DNA from: JAAXHF01 sp965242605
GTDB taxonomy: Bacteria > Desulfobacterota > Binatia > Bin18
NCBI GenBank assembly: GCA_965242605.1
Contig: CBDESS010000004.1
Coordinates: forward strand, 248,001 to 312,000
Direction: 5' to 3'
DNA length: 64,000 nt
In this document: positions 53,127 through 62,631 of the stretch, piece after piece
Layout: each line of letters opens with the position of its first letter
Position numbering within the stretch: the first letter of the stretch is position 1
Program-made: the position numbers and the translations under genes
Notes under the pieces: generated by a model
What the model was told of the DNA's origin: nothing
Seen by the model: only the letters and a program-made list of their open reading frames with translations
The model's database searches: none

Positions 53127-53594
53127 ATGAATCTCGAAACACTATCGCAGCGGCTCCAAGTCCTCGAAGATATTGAAGCGATCAAACGCCTCAAAGCCCG
53201 CTACTGCGCTTTTTGTGATGACGGCTATGACCCGGCCGGCATCGCCGGTCTGTTTGTCGAAGACGGGGTATGGGACGGTGGAGAGGTGTTTGGCACCTGC
53301 GAAGGACAGGCGGCCATCCGCAAGTTTTTCTCCGGTGCCCCACGTCAGCTCCCCTTTGCCCTCCACTATGTCATGAATCCGCGGATTGAGGTCCGCGGCG
53401 ATACGGCCACCGGCAAGTGGTATCTGTTCCAGGTCTGCACCTATGCCAAGAATACGCAGGCCGTCTGGGGGGCGGCGACCTACACCGAAACCTATGTGCG
53501 GGTAAACGGCGAGTGGAAGTTTCTGCGTCTCAGCGTCACTCCCAGCTTTTGGACACCGTATGAGCAGGGCTGGGAGAAGAAGCCGTTTGTCTAA
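53127..53594 (+). CDS. SnoaL-like/NTF2-fold protein
   Basis: This 155-residue protein has the SnoaL-like alpha+beta cone signature, EAIKRLKARYCAFCDDGYDPAGIAGLFVEDGVW (about 17-49), and GEWKFLRLSVTPSFWTPY near the end. Such proteins are small isomerases, dehydratases or cyclases in catabolic or polyketide pathways. Activity unknown. It lies divergent from the LLM gene. Confidence 0.78.
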   Translation: MNLETLSQRLQVLEDIEAIKRLKARYCAFCDDGYDPAGIAGLFVEDGVWDGGEVFGTCEGQAAIRKFFSGAPRQLPFALHYVMNPRIEVRGDTATGKWYLFQVCTYAKNTQAVWGAATYTETYVRVNGEWKFLRLSVTPSFWTPYEQGWEKKPFV

Positions 53595-53603
53595 GATCGA
53601 CGC

Positions 53604-54215
53604 TTAGAGCTGGCTGCCGACCGCATAATAGCCCCGCTCCGGCGGGACCTGAAAAAACGCGGCCAAGGCTTGGGCCGCGCGGGGAAAAAACGCGCCCGGC
53701 TCGTCGGCGGCCCGCATCGCCTCGGCCGAGGTCCACAGGCTCAGGCCAAGCCCGCTTCCGGCCTGTCGGTCGGCCAGCCACAACACTCCCTGAAAGCCGG
53801 CCTGTCGCTTCAGTTCGGGCAGCAGCACTTCGGTATACACGGCCAGCGCCTCGTCAAGCCGGTCGCCGGCTATCGGCAGGCTCAGCGTGCGGGCCACCCG
53901 CCCGCCGATATGCCGGCCAGCCTCGACACACACCTCGTAGTGGACGGGCGGCGGCGGCTGGGTCAGAAAGGGCAGCAGCATGGCCGACAGGCTGCGCTGG
54001 CTGGGCGGCTGCGAGCGCCGCAGGTCGTCCGGCCTCTCCCACAGCGAAACCAGCAGGCCACGCTGTGACGCAACATCGGTCAAGGCCAAAGCACCGCCAA
54101 ACCCCCGGCGCTTGAGCAGATCGGGAACGGCGCTCTTCTGATACACGGTCAAACAATCGTCCCTAGAGTCCGGCTTGAAGCGCAGCGGAATAACACGCGC
54201 GTACATGGCTGACAC
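53604..54215 (-). CDS. Tandem ABM-like (dimeric alpha/beta barrel) protein
   Basis: This 203-residue protein shows two similar halves (about 1-75 and 100-200), each with a beta strand followed by a helix and the pattern LLKRRGFGGALALTDV / LKRQAGFQGVLWLADR. This is the antibiotic biosynthesis monooxygenase-like ferredoxin fold repeated in one chain. ABM-like proteins often act as heme or quinone monooxygenases, but the function here is unknown. It converges on the SnoaL gene. Confidence 0.6.
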   Translation of the reverse strand: MSAMYARVIPLRFKPDSRDDCLTVYQKSAVPDLLKRRGFGGALALTDVASQRGLLVSLWERPDDLRRSQPPSQRSLSAMLLPFLTQPPPPVHYEVCVEAGRHIGGRVARTLSLPIAGDRLDEALAVYTEVLLPELKRQAGFQGVLWLADRQAGSGLGLSLWTSAEAMRAADEPGAFFPRAAQALAAFFQVPPERGYYAVGSQL

Positions 54216-54415
54216 AATCTCCTGTCAATCGCTCAAGCAAGCCCCAGATAACCCCTCCAGCCGATTCCCTCGGCGTGTCGTCCGGTCCTCGCCACATGCC
54301 TCCTGAGCTTTCGGCCACTGTTCCAGCCCACGGCCAGCTTGTAAAGTCTCGGCCACCCCTGCCGCGCTTGACTTTCGCCTTCAACAGGCAGACAAGAGAG
54401 CAGGAGGGAAGGCGT

Positions 54416-54880
54416 ATGAGAACCAAAGGCGTTTCACACATTGCGGTCGGCGTCCGAGATATGGACAAGTCTCTAGCCTTCTATCGAGACCTGCTGGGTT
54501 TTGAGGTCGTCCGAGACGAAATCCAGCCTACCCGGGGCACGGTGCTGCCGGCCCTGTATAAAGACCCCCACGACCAGCGTCGGGTGGCCACCCTGTACTG
54601 GAAACGTGGCAAAGACGAGGCGTTTCTGGTCCTGTCCGAACACTCCGATAAGCCGGTCAGCGGCGAGCCGATCAAACTTGACCAGATCGGCGTGCATCAT
54701 TTTGCTTTCTGGGTTGAAGACCTGCCGGGCGTGTATGAGGAGTTGAAAGCCAAAGGGGCCGAGTTTGTTGTCCCGCCCAGCAAGGCCAAGACCGCGGACG
54801 GCATCTTTCACAGCGCCTTCTTGTGCGACCCGGACGGCATCCTCGTCCAGTTGGACGAGCTGCTGGAAGAGGAGAGGTGA
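54416..54880 (+). CDS. VOC family protein, second copy
   Basis: This 154-residue VOC-fold protein starts MRTKGVSHIAVGVRDMDKSLAFYRDLLGFEV, a type-I VOC opening. Metal-ligand candidates are His8, the His in GVHHFAFWVED (about residue 98) and the Glu in GILVQLDELLEE near the C-terminus. CAGGAGGG precedes the ATG. A methyltransferase gene follows directly. Confidence 0.83.
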   Translation: MRTKGVSHIAVGVRDMDKSLAFYRDLLGFEVVRDEIQPTRGTVLPALYKDPHDQRRVATLYWKRGKDEAFLVLSEHSDKPVSGEPIKLDQIGVHHFAFWVEDLPGVYEELKAKGAEFVVPPSKAKTADGIFHSAFLCDPDGILVQLDELLEEER

Positions 54881-54951
54881 GTGACAAAGAGGGAACGGTT
54901 AGAGAAGTGCCGCAGCCCAAGGTTCTCGAATCAGCACCGGAGTGTCCGCCC

Positions 54952-55686
54952 ATGAGCCACGAGTACGACTTCATTGCCACGGCCTACAGAGACTCCAAAC
55001 GCCTGCCGTGGCGCAAATACATAGAAGAATATACCCTGTTTGAGACCCTGAGAGATATTCGGGGCAGGCAGGTGCTAGACTTGGCCTGCGGTGAGGGGTT
55101 TTACACCCGCAAACTCAAGCAGGCCGGGGCCGCGCACATCACCGGGGTGGATATTTCCGGTGAAATGATCCGGCTGGCAGAGGAAGAAGAACGGGTTCGC
55201 CCGCTCGGCTGTGCCTATCTGAATCGGGATGTGGCAGACATGGAACTGTCCGGGGCGGTTGATGTGGTAGTGGCCATGTATCTGCTGAATTATGCCAGGA
55301 CCGGGGACGAACTCCTGCGCTTCTGCCAAGTCGCTTCCCGTACCTTGCGGCCCGGAGGGCGCTTTGTCGGGTTCAACGATAATATGCGGCTGCCGCCGAC
55401 TGCAACCGACTCCTGGGCAAAGTACGGCTTTGAGAGAACCTGCGCCCATCCCCCCGCAGAGGGGGACGCGATTGAGTACCGCTTTACCAACGAAGACGGG
55501 CGGCAGTTTGCCTTCAAGAACTTCTTTCTGACACCGGACACCTATCGGGCCGCCTTTGACGAAGCCGGCTTTGCCGATTTTCAGTGGGTCGGCCCCTATC
55601 TGCACCCCTCCCAGCGGGATGACCCGTTCTGGGACGCCTTCATGGCGAGGCCGCCGGTCATTGGCTTTGCGGCCTCAAAAGCATAA
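54952..55686 (+). CDS. Class I SAM-dependent methyltransferase
   Basis: This 244-residue methyltransferase has motif I VLDLACGEGFYTRKL (about 41-55), motif II-like GVDISGEMIRLAEEE, and motif III LRPGGRFVGFND. The acceptor is unknown. I chose ATG 54952 with CGGAG upstream; a GTG at 54877 overlapping the VOC stop (GTGA, with GAGGAGAG ahead) is an alternative start and would couple the two genes. Confidence 0.85.
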   Translation: MSHEYDFIATAYRDSKRLPWRKYIEEYTLFETLRDIRGRQVLDLACGEGFYTRKLKQAGAAHITGVDISGEMIRLAEEEERVRPLGCAYLNRDVADMELSGAVDVVVAMYLLNYARTGDELLRFCQVASRTLRPGGRFVGFNDNMRLPPTATDSWAKYGFERTCAHPPAEGDAIEYRFTNEDGRQFAFKNFFLTPDTYRAAFDEAGFADFQWVGPYLHPSQRDDPFWDAFMARPPVIGFAASKA

Positions 55687-55696
55687 ACGTGGCTTT

Positions 55697-56827
55697 TCAG
55701 ACCCTAAAAAACTGTACCGCATTCTCACCCAGGATTCTATCCACCGAGGCCGGGGGCAAGGTCTGGAGCGCTGTGCGGGCTTTGGCGACCGGCTTGACAA
55801 AGCCCTCGGCGTGCGGGTAATCCGAGCCAATGAAAAACTTGTGGTCGCCGAGCAACTCGACCATACAGGGCAGCAGGCGCTCTTCCGGGTCGGCTCCAAT
55901 CCAGATATTGCGCTCAAAATATGCGCTGGCCGGCCGCTCCATCTGGCAGGTGTGGCCCATGTAACTGTAGCGGTAATCGAGCCGGTCAAGCCACTCAACG
56001 ACCCAGCCGCTGGCCGCCTCAATCGTGGCCACCCGCAGCCGCGGGAAGCGCTCAAACACCCCGTCGTAGACCATCGTGGTCAGCGCGATACGCGGGTCCT
56101 GGATGGTGTTCATGCTGAGGTACATAAAGCCCGGCCGACGGTCTTCGTACCAGTCGTGGCCGACATAGTTGCGATGCACGACCAGATGAAGGCCAACCGC
56201 CAGGTCCAGCCCTTCGGCACCAGCCCAAATTGGATCAAAATCAGGACAGCCAAAGCTCTTGCCCTCGACCGGAAGCGCGCCGATAAACACCGCTCGCACC
56301 CCGGCCCGGGCTAGGCGCTGGAGTTCCCGAACGGCCGCCTGTGGATGGCGCAGGGAGATGTGGCCGACCGGAAAGAGCCGCTTCCGATGGCCAGCGCACA
56401 CCTCCAAGGCCCAGGTGTTGTAGGCCCGGCAGTGGGCCGCGGCCAACTCAGGGTCGGTGACTTGGCCCTCCCATAGCAGACCCAGGGTAGGATAGATGAA
56501 CTGACAGGCCATACCCTCTTGGTCAAGGAAGGCGACACGGGCGTCCATGTCTTCGAGGCTGTTGTTGAAGGCTGCGGAAAAATCAAAGTGGCCCAGGCCC
56601 GAGCCCTCCTCCTTTTGGCCGTAGCCCACGCCCACCCCGAGCAACTGCTCCATGCTGAACTCGCCAACCCCGCGAATCTGCTTGTCTTCATTGACCAGCA
56701 TGATGCAGCGGCCGTCGGCCTCCTGGCGAAAGCGTAAGCAGCGTGGCCGGTACTGCGGTTCAATATAGTGCTCCCACAGGTCAAGCGGCTCCATGAAATG
56801 ACTGTCGGCGTCAATAATCCGGCTCAT
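55697..56827 (-). CDS. Amidohydrolase 2 family protein, second copy
   Basis: This 376-residue TIM-barrel enzyme starts MSRIIDADSHFMEPLDLWEHY behind GGAGG, with LHLVVHRNYVGHDWY in the middle and FIGSDYPHAEGFVKP near the end, where Asp is the conserved catalytic residue. It is the same family as the gene at 33470-34600. It forms a minus-strand series with an imidazolonepropionase-like enzyme and an LLM enzyme. Confidence 0.83.
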   Translation of the reverse strand: MSRIIDADSHFMEPLDLWEHYIEPQYRPRCLRFRQEADGRCIMLVNEDKQIRGVGEFSMEQLLGVGVGYGQKEEGSGLGHFDFSAAFNNSLEDMDARVAFLDQEGMACQFIYPTLGLLWEGQVTDPELAAAHCRAYNTWALEVCAGHRKRLFPVGHISLRHPQAAVRELQRLARAGVRAVFIGALPVEGKSFGCPDFDPIWAGAEGLDLAVGLHLVVHRNYVGHDWYEDRRPGFMYLSMNTIQDPRIALTTMVYDGVFERFPRLRVATIEAASGWVVEWLDRLDYRYSYMGHTCQMERPASAYFERNIWIGADPEERLLPCMVELLGDHKFFIGSDYPHAEGFVKPVAKARTALQTLPPASVDRILGENAVQFFRV

Positions 56828-56917
56828 GGGGGGAAGCCTCCTGGAAAAGGAAAGAGTGGGGGCGGATAAGGCGGACGGGTGGGCAAAACGGGCCGCCCCG
56901 CCCCCGCAGCCCACCGT

Positions 56918-58195
56918 TCAGGCGGCTTTGAGCTGAACCTCGCTCGGGCTGAGCTGACACTCAAACATCTCGCCGCCCTTCATGATGACCTCCAGGTTGG
57001 TGCGATCCTGGAGGACGGTGATGTCTTTGGCGGGATTGCCGTTGACCACCAGCAGGTCGGCCAGCTTACCGGCCTCGATCGATCCCAGCTCATCCTTCAT
57101 ACCCATCAGGTCCGCGCCGTTGACCGTCGCCCAGCGAATGACATCCAGCGGACTCATGCCCGCGCCTTCGACATAGGCTTCGAGTTCTTTGGCATAGTCG
57201 CCGTGGGGCATGATCGAGATACCGAAATCATCCCCAACCAAGAGCTTGACGCCGGCTTTATTGGCCTTGGGCAGCATCTTGGCAAAGTTGTCAACCCCGC
57301 GGCTCATGCCCTCAATCTCGTCCCACATGACCTTGCCGCTGCGTTTGTGCTCCTCAACCACCATCCACGGGAAATACAGGCTCGGCGTCAGGAACGTCCC
57401 GTTCTTGACCATCAGGTCGATACATTCTTCGTCCAAACGGTCGCCGTGGTCAATCAGATCGACTTTGGCCTTGATAGCGGCCTTGATGCCTTTAGTGGAA
57501 CAGATGTGGCCGCGAATCTTTTTGCCCCGTTCGTGGGTGGCGTTGGACGCCGCCTCAATCTCGTCCTGACTCATGGTCATGGTCTCGATCGGCCAGGGTA
57601 AGCCGTGCCCGCCGGTCGGGTACAGCTTGATGATGTCCACGCCCTGTTTGATCTCGCTGCGGACGGCCTTGCGGAACTCGGCCGGACCGTCACAGATATG
57701 GGCCAGACCTTCCATCTTGAGGTTCCAGAATGACGGGTGACTGTCAACGGAGTCGCCGGTCGTGACCACGTCACGACCGCCGGCCACGAAACGCGGGCCG
57801 GGAATCAGCCCCGCATTGATCGCCTTCTTGAGCGAGACGTCGATATTGTGCAGCGTTCCGGCCCCGACCGCACCGGTGAAACCGCTGCGCAGCAGCAGCT
57901 CGGCGTTTTTGGCCGCAATCAGTGCCAGATGGGTCGGGTGGTATTTCATATCAATGTCGTTCAGATCGCTGATATTAGCGTAGGCCACATGGTAGTGGCT
58001 CTGGACCATACCCGGCATCAGCGATTTGCCACTCAGGTCATACACCGTGTCTTGAGCAGCCGGCTTGGGTGCCCGGCCGCCCACCCCCACCGCGCTGATG
58101 CGTTCGCCCTCAACCACGACGGTAGCATTGGCTTTGGGTTTGTGGAGCCCGTCAATCAGATGTGCCTCGCGAAAAAAAGTCCGTCCCATACGCAT
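56918..58195 (-). CDS. Metal-dependent amidohydrolase (imidazolonepropionase-like)
   Basis: This 425-residue protein is a two-domain amidohydrolase with a flanking beta-sandwich. The metal site includes SHYH (His67, His69) and VGDDFG near the C-terminal side. The C-terminal segment LGSIEAGKLADLLVVNGNPAKDI is the standard ending. Members include prolidase-like, imidazolonepropionase and aryldialkylphosphatase-type hydrolases. The start could be either Met1 or Met3 (58189). Confidence 0.83.
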   Translation of the reverse strand: MRMGRTFFREAHLIDGLHKPKANATVVVEGERISAVGVGGRAPKPAAQDTVYDLSGKSLMPGMVQSHYHVAYANISDLNDIDMKYHPTHLALIAAKNAELLLRSGFTGAVGAGTLHNIDVSLKKAINAGLIPGPRFVAGGRDVVTTGDSVDSHPSFWNLKMEGLAHICDGPAEFRKAVRSEIKQGVDIIKLYPTGGHGLPWPIETMTMSQDEIEAASNATHERGKKIRGHICSTKGIKAAIKAKVDLIDHGDRLDEECIDLMVKNGTFLTPSLYFPWMVVEEHKRSGKVMWDEIEGMSRGVDNFAKMLPKANKAGVKLLVGDDFGISIMPHGDYAKELEAYVEGAGMSPLDVIRWATVNGADLMGMKDELGSIEAGKLADLLVVNGNPAKDITVLQDRTNLEVIMKGGEMFECQLSPSEVQLKAA

Positions 58196-58280
58196 ACCCT
58201 CCTCTTGAGTTGGCCTGTCTGATACCGCACTCTAACTTAATCAGCCTCTCGCCGCGGCTTGTCAAGGGAAAGACAAACGC

Positions 58281-59351
58281 TTACAGGTCTTGGACCGCGG
58301 GCGCGACCTCCTTGGCAAAACGGGCCATAGCGGCCATGACTTTTGTATGCAGGACCTTGCCGCCAGGATTAAACCAGCAGATCAGCTCCTGCATGTTGAG
58401 CCGGGCGTGGAGCGCCCTGATGCGCTCAATACACGCGGCCGGCGAGCCAAAAACCGCCATGTTCCGGGTCATCGTCTCAAAGGTCAGGCTGTCCACATTT
58501 TTCTGGACTTCTTGCAGATAGCGGTAGCTGTCTGAGCCGCTCTCGGCATCCACGGCTGCCCGGACCATGCCCGACACGCTCTGGAAATAGTTGTTCAGGC
58601 TAGGCTCAATGGCGTCTTGGACCTCGGCCAGACTGTCGCCTGGGCGCATGAAGAACATAGTCGAGACATCCGGGCCGGCCTCACCATTTGTGCGTGGACC
58701 CGCCGCTGCCCAGGCTTCCCGGTAGCGGTCGACCTGCTCATACATGCGGGGCAGCGGGTTGGTGACCGAGGCGACAAAGATCGGATAGTGCTGCTGGCCG
58801 GCAAATACCGCGGTCTCCGGGCTGTTGGTGGCGACCCGCAGCGGCGGGTGAGGCTTTTGGAGCGGCTTGGGAACAACGCTCGTCTCGGGGATGTGGTAGA
58901 ACTGCCCATCATACGAGAAGGACTCGGTCGTCCAGGCTTTTTTGATGATCTCGAGCGACTCTTCAAACCGCTGGCGGCTCTCCTTGCGCGAAGCGTTGAA
59001 GCCGGCGAAGTGGAGCGGGATTGCGCCTCGGCCAACGCCAAACTCCAGCCGCCCGTCGCTCAGCATGTCCACGGTTGCGCCGTCCTCGGCACTGCGTAAG
59101 GGGTGCCACAGAGGCAGCAGGCTGACGGCAATGCCGAGCCGAATAGTGCGGGTTTTCTGGGCAATGGCGGTAGCCACAATCAGGGGCGAGGACATGATCG
59201 AGAAGGGTTTGTAAAAATGCAGCTCGGCCAGCCAGGCGCAGCCGAAGCCAAGCTCGTCGCCGTACTGGACCTGTTCAATCGTCTCTCGGTAGCGGACGGT
59301 GGCGGACTGGTCGTCCGCGCACGGAAGTTGGTAAAAAAGGCCAAATTTCAC
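58281..59351 (-). CDS. LLM-class flavin-dependent oxidoreductase, fourth copy
   Basis: This 356-residue protein has GFGCAWLAELHFYKPFS (about 35-51), TRTIRLGIAVSLLPLWHPLRSAE and RLEFGVGRGAIPLHFAGF. It is the longer luciferase-like variant, similar to alkanal monooxygenase and limonene-type enzymes. It is expected to use reduced flavin or F420. AGGAGGG precedes the ATG. Confidence 0.85.
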   Translation of the reverse strand: MKFGLFYQLPCADDQSATVRYRETIEQVQYGDELGFGCAWLAELHFYKPFSIMSSPLIVATAIAQKTRTIRLGIAVSLLPLWHPLRSAEDGATVDMLSDGRLEFGVGRGAIPLHFAGFNASRKESRQRFEESLEIIKKAWTTESFSYDGQFYHIPETSVVPKPLQKPHPPLRVATNSPETAVFAGQQHYPIFVASVTNPLPRMYEQVDRYREAWAAAGPRTNGEAGPDVSTMFFMRPGDSLAEVQDAIEPSLNNYFQSVSGMVRAAVDAESGSDSYRYLQEVQKNVDSLTFETMTRNMAVFGSPAACIERIRALHARLNMQELICWFNPGGKVLHTKVMAAMARFAKEVAPAVQDL

Positions 59352-59523
59352 AGCGTCCCTCCTTCACTGTCTGTTGCGTCTCGCCGAGCGTAGCGACACT
59401 ATCCCAGTTTTGAACATGGCGATGTCTGGCCTGTCAAGCCGCCGGACCTAGGCTCGCTTGTGCCCCCCGCCCCGCCTAGGCTATAGTCTGTGAGCAACCT
59501 AACATCACGACCAGGGAGGAAGT

Positions 59524-59931
59524 ATGGCAAAAGCACCGGCCAGGAAAAGAGCCACCCCGAAAACTGCGGCCTATCGAAAAGGTCTTGCGATCCGCAAGAA
59601 GCTGAGCGGGAAACGGTACGGCGGGCCGCCCACCGCGCTGGCAGAACTGTCGCCCGATCTGGAGGACATGCTGAACGAGGTCGTGTTTGGCAAGGTCTGG
59701 GGGCGACCGGGTCTTGACATCAAGCTGCGCAGTGTGGCTGTGATCGCGGCGCTGACCGCCATGCAACGCCTGCCGCAGCTCAAAGCCCACATCGCCAACG
59801 GCCTCAACGCCGGCCTGAGCAAGGAAGAGATCGTCGAGATCCTGATGCAGATGGCTTTCTACGCGGGCGTGCCGGCCGCGGTCAACGCTTTTCAGGTTGC
59901 CAAGGAAGTCTTTGACGCCGAAGGCGTCTAG
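59524..59931 (+). CDS. Carboxymuconolactone decarboxylase family protein
   Basis: This 135-residue CMD-fold protein has a Lys/Arg-rich N-terminus of 25 residues, then GKVWGRPGLDIKLRSVAVIAALTAM and LSKEEIVEILMQMAFYAGVPAAVNAFQVAKEVF, the family signature. It lacks the CxxC of AhpD-type relatives, so true CMD-like decarboxylation or lactone chemistry is more likely. GGGAGG precedes the ATG. Confidence 0.85.
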   Translation: MAKAPARKRATPKTAAYRKGLAIRKKLSGKRYGGPPTALAELSPDLEDMLNEVVFGKVWGRPGLDIKLRSVAVIAALTAMQRLPQLKAHIANGLNAGLSKEEIVEILMQMAFYAGVPAAVNAFQVAKEVFDAEGV

Positions 59932-59968
59932 CCGCCCTGGGCCGCCAGCGAGTACGGCAGCCGGAGGT

Positions 59969-61249
59969 ATGGCTCTCACCACCTGGACGCTTCATACCGG
60001 CCGCTTCCTGCATGTGTTGGGCGGCATGGTAGCGGTCGGTGACAAGCTGCAAAACTCTCTCAGCAAAGAGGCACCGCCGCCCCGGGAAGATGTGGCCGGT
60101 GATATCGTTGCCGCCGAGCTGAGTCCGCTGGTCCAGGCCGGTAAACTCCACATTGAGCGCGTCAGCTATGCCGAGGGGCGCGGCAACCTTATCATCACCT
60201 GCCCGGGCCGCACTACACGCACGGTCGCCTTTGTGGGGGCGCATCTTGACGTTGTGCCGGCCGACCCGGCCGAGTGGCAACGGCCGCCGTTTCAGCTCCA
60301 TATTGAGGGCGACCGCTTATACGGTCGGGGGGTCACCGACTGTCTGGGACATGTAGCGGTCTTGACCGAGCTGTTTCGCCAACTGGCCGAGTCAGACATC
60401 CGCCTTGACCGGACTGTTGTCGGCGTCATCATCGCCAACGAAGAACTCTCGCGGGTCAGCGGCATCGGCATCGGCAGGCTGGTGCAGGACGGCAGGCTCA
60501 ACCACCTCAAAAACGGGCCGGTGTACTGGCTCGACAGCGCCGACTTCGGGCCGACCCTGGCGACCGGCGGCATGGCACCGTGGCGGCTGGTGGTGGAGGG
60601 CAAGGGCTCACACTCCGGTTTTCCACAGGACGGGATTAACGCCGCAGAGCTGGCCTTTGAGGCGACCCGGGCCTTGCAATGCTGGTTTTATGAGCACTAT
60701 CCGCCCCATCCCAAAGAGCAGGAGTACGGCTTCCGGGCCCCCTCCTCGCTCAAGCCGACCCGGGTCACGGTTCACAACGACACCCTGACCAAGATTCCGG
60801 CCACCGCCGTGGTTGAGGGCGATATCCGGCTCACGCCGTGGTATTCCCCCCACGAGGTCCGCGACGGAGCCACGGCGTTTATCAACACGCTCGATATCCT
60901 GAAGCTGCCCACGCTCGGGCCGAGTCGCTACCGGCTGGGACCAACCGAGGTCGGGACGGTCAAGCTCGAGAGCATTGGCGCGCCGGTCGGCGGCATTGCC
61001 TGCGACCGCCGCTCGGCCGGCTACCAGGCCCTGGCTGAGGCGGTGACTGCGGTGCGGCCCGACTCTCGTCCGTTTTCGGTAACGGGCGGTCTGCCCTATG
61101 TGCGTATGCTGCAAACCCACGGTTTTGATATTCAGATTACCGGCTTTGGCCGTCTGGATACCTATCACGCGCCGAACGAGTTTGCCGAACTTGACCATAT
61201 GCGCCAAGGCTTTCAGGTCTTATGTCGTATCCTGGCCCACTTCGGCTAG
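59969..61249 (+). CDS. M20-family metallopeptidase/deacylase
   Basis: This 426-residue M20 enzyme has the metal-binding pair AHLDVVPADPAEW and YGRGVTDCLGHVAVL, then the catalytic Glu in IANEELSRVSG. A dimerisation lid (GKGSHSGFPQDGINAAELAF) precedes the C-terminal FDIQITGFGRLDTYHAPNEF, whose His is the terminal metal ligand. It would hydrolyse N-acyl amino acids or dipeptides. GGAGG precedes the ATG. Confidence 0.86.
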   Translation: MALTTWTLHTGRFLHVLGGMVAVGDKLQNSLSKEAPPPREDVAGDIVAAELSPLVQAGKLHIERVSYAEGRGNLIITCPGRTTRTVAFVGAHLDVVPADPAEWQRPPFQLHIEGDRLYGRGVTDCLGHVAVLTELFRQLAESDIRLDRTVVGVIIANEELSRVSGIGIGRLVQDGRLNHLKNGPVYWLDSADFGPTLATGGMAPWRLVVEGKGSHSGFPQDGINAAELAFEATRALQCWFYEHYPPHPKEQEYGFRAPSSLKPTRVTVHNDTLTKIPATAVVEGDIRLTPWYSPHEVRDGATAFINTLDILKLPTLGPSRYRLGPTEVGTVKLESIGAPVGGIACDRRSAGYQALAEAVTAVRPDSRPFSVTGGLPYVRMLQTHGFDIQITGFGRLDTYHAPNEFAELDHMRQGFQVLCRILAHFG

Positions 61250-61272
61250 GGCTCCACAGAAGGGAAGTCACG

Positions 61273-62239
61273 ATGAGTGAACCCTACACGATTGTCTTTC
61301 TCTACTCCCGGCGCTATGTGCCGCAACAGATTCTCGCCATGGCCAGCGCCGAGGTACCGGCGGGTTTCCGTCTTGAGCTGCTCGAACAGGACGCGCCGGC
61401 CGAACGGCGACGCGAAAAAACAGTACGGGCCGACTTCCTGCTCGGCTATCCCGGCAATCCGTCCAAGCAAGAGATTGCTGCGGCCCGCCCTCTCAAACTC
61501 TTCCAGGTCCTGAGCGCGGGCTATAAATGGCTCAACCTAGCCGCCTTTCAACAGGCCGGGATTCCGGTCGCCAACAACGGCGGAGCCAACGCCCCAACGG
61601 TGGCCGAACACACCCTGCTGCTGATTCTGGCCGTGTATAAAAAACTGCCCCTGCACCACGCCAGCCTCCACCAGGGGGCGCTGGCCGGGTCTCCAGGAAA
61701 CCCTGGGAATGCGCGAGTTCCGGGCCAAGACCCTGGGGATTGTTGGTTTTGGCCGCATCGGCCGTCAGTTGGCCCGCTTGGCGAGCGGCTTTGAGGCTAC
61801 AATTCGCTACTCCGATACGGTCCGGGCCCCGGTCGAGCTTGAGCACGAACTGAACGCCGTCAGCCTGCCCCTTGACGAGCTGCTGGGCCAAGCCGATGTC
61901 GTGTCAGTCCACACCCCGCTGACCGAGCGCACCCGGGGGCTCATCAATGCCCGCGCGCTCAGTCTGATGAAAACCGTGGTCCGGTGGTTGACGAGCCCGC
62001 GCTGATTGAAGCCCTGCGGACCAAACAGATTGCCGGAGCCGGGCTGGACGTGTTTTCTACCGACACCCATGCCGACCGACAGCCCACTGCTGAGCCTCGA
62101 CACTGTCGTTGTCACCCCGCACATCGCCGGCGTCACCCTCGACACCTGGGCGCGGCGGCTCAGCTTTGGCTTTGCCAATATCCGGCGGGTTGCCGCCGGG
62201 CGGGTGCCAGAGTCGATGGTCAGCGCTGGAGAAGGCTGA
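61273..62239 (+). pseudogene. D-isomer 2-hydroxyacid dehydrogenase, at least three frameshifts
   Basis: Segments in different frames reconstruct one enzyme. The substrate domain is MSEPYTIVFLYSRRYVPQQI, then LSAGYKWLNLAAFQQAGIPVANNGG. The nucleotide domain is MREFRAKTLGIVGFGRIGRQLARL (NAD motif GFGRIG). The segment VDEPALIEALRTKQIAGAGLDVF follows, and the end is VTPHIAGVTLDTWARR (catalytic His). Breaks occur near 61687, 61975 and 62070; around 61975 about seven residues (the NTARG loop) also appear missing. True decay is therefore more likely here than a single base-call error. Confidence 0.75.
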
Positions 62240-62261
62240 GCCGGCGGGGCGGAAGACAGGC

Positions 62262-62546
62262 TTAGCGGCGGCGGAAGGTAATGCGCCCTCGACCCAGGTC
62301 ATACGGAGAGAGCTGGACGGTGACAGTATCGCCCTGAATGATTTTAATGAAAAACTTGCGCATTTTGCCCGCCACATGGGCCAGGACAACATGGTCGTTT
62401 TCGAGCTTGACCCGAAAAAATGCGTTGGGCAGGACTTCAGTAACCGTACCGGTCATCTCAATGGCATCGGAGTCGCCAGTCCGTTCAGGTCGTGGGGTGG
62501 TGGATCGTTTTTTGTGGGGTCTTCCTCGTCTTCGTCTTGGCGGCAT
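62262..62546 (-). CDS. infA: Translation initiation factor IF-1 with basic N-terminal extension
   Basis: This 94-residue protein has the complete IF-1 S1 domain: IEMTGTVTEVLPNAFFRVKLENDHVVLAHVAGKMRKFFIKI, then GDTVTVQLSPYDLGRGRITFRRR. Normal IF-1 is about 72 residues; here about 22 extra N-terminal residues are rich in Arg, Pro and Lys (MPPRRRRGRPHKKRSTTPRP). IF-1 binds the ribosomal A site during initiation. It could be a second, specialised copy. Confidence 0.87.
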   Translation of the reverse strand: MPPRRRRGRPHKKRSTTPRPERTGDSDAIEMTGTVTEVLPNAFFRVKLENDHVVLAHVAGKMRKFFIKIIQGDTVTVQLSPYDLGRGRITFRRR

Positions 62547-62631
62547 TACTCCCTCTCAGGTCCAAAAAACTCTTGCTCTCAGCTCCACAAGTGGCTCAAT
62601 CCTACCACAGCCCCGGTCTGAACACAACTTC

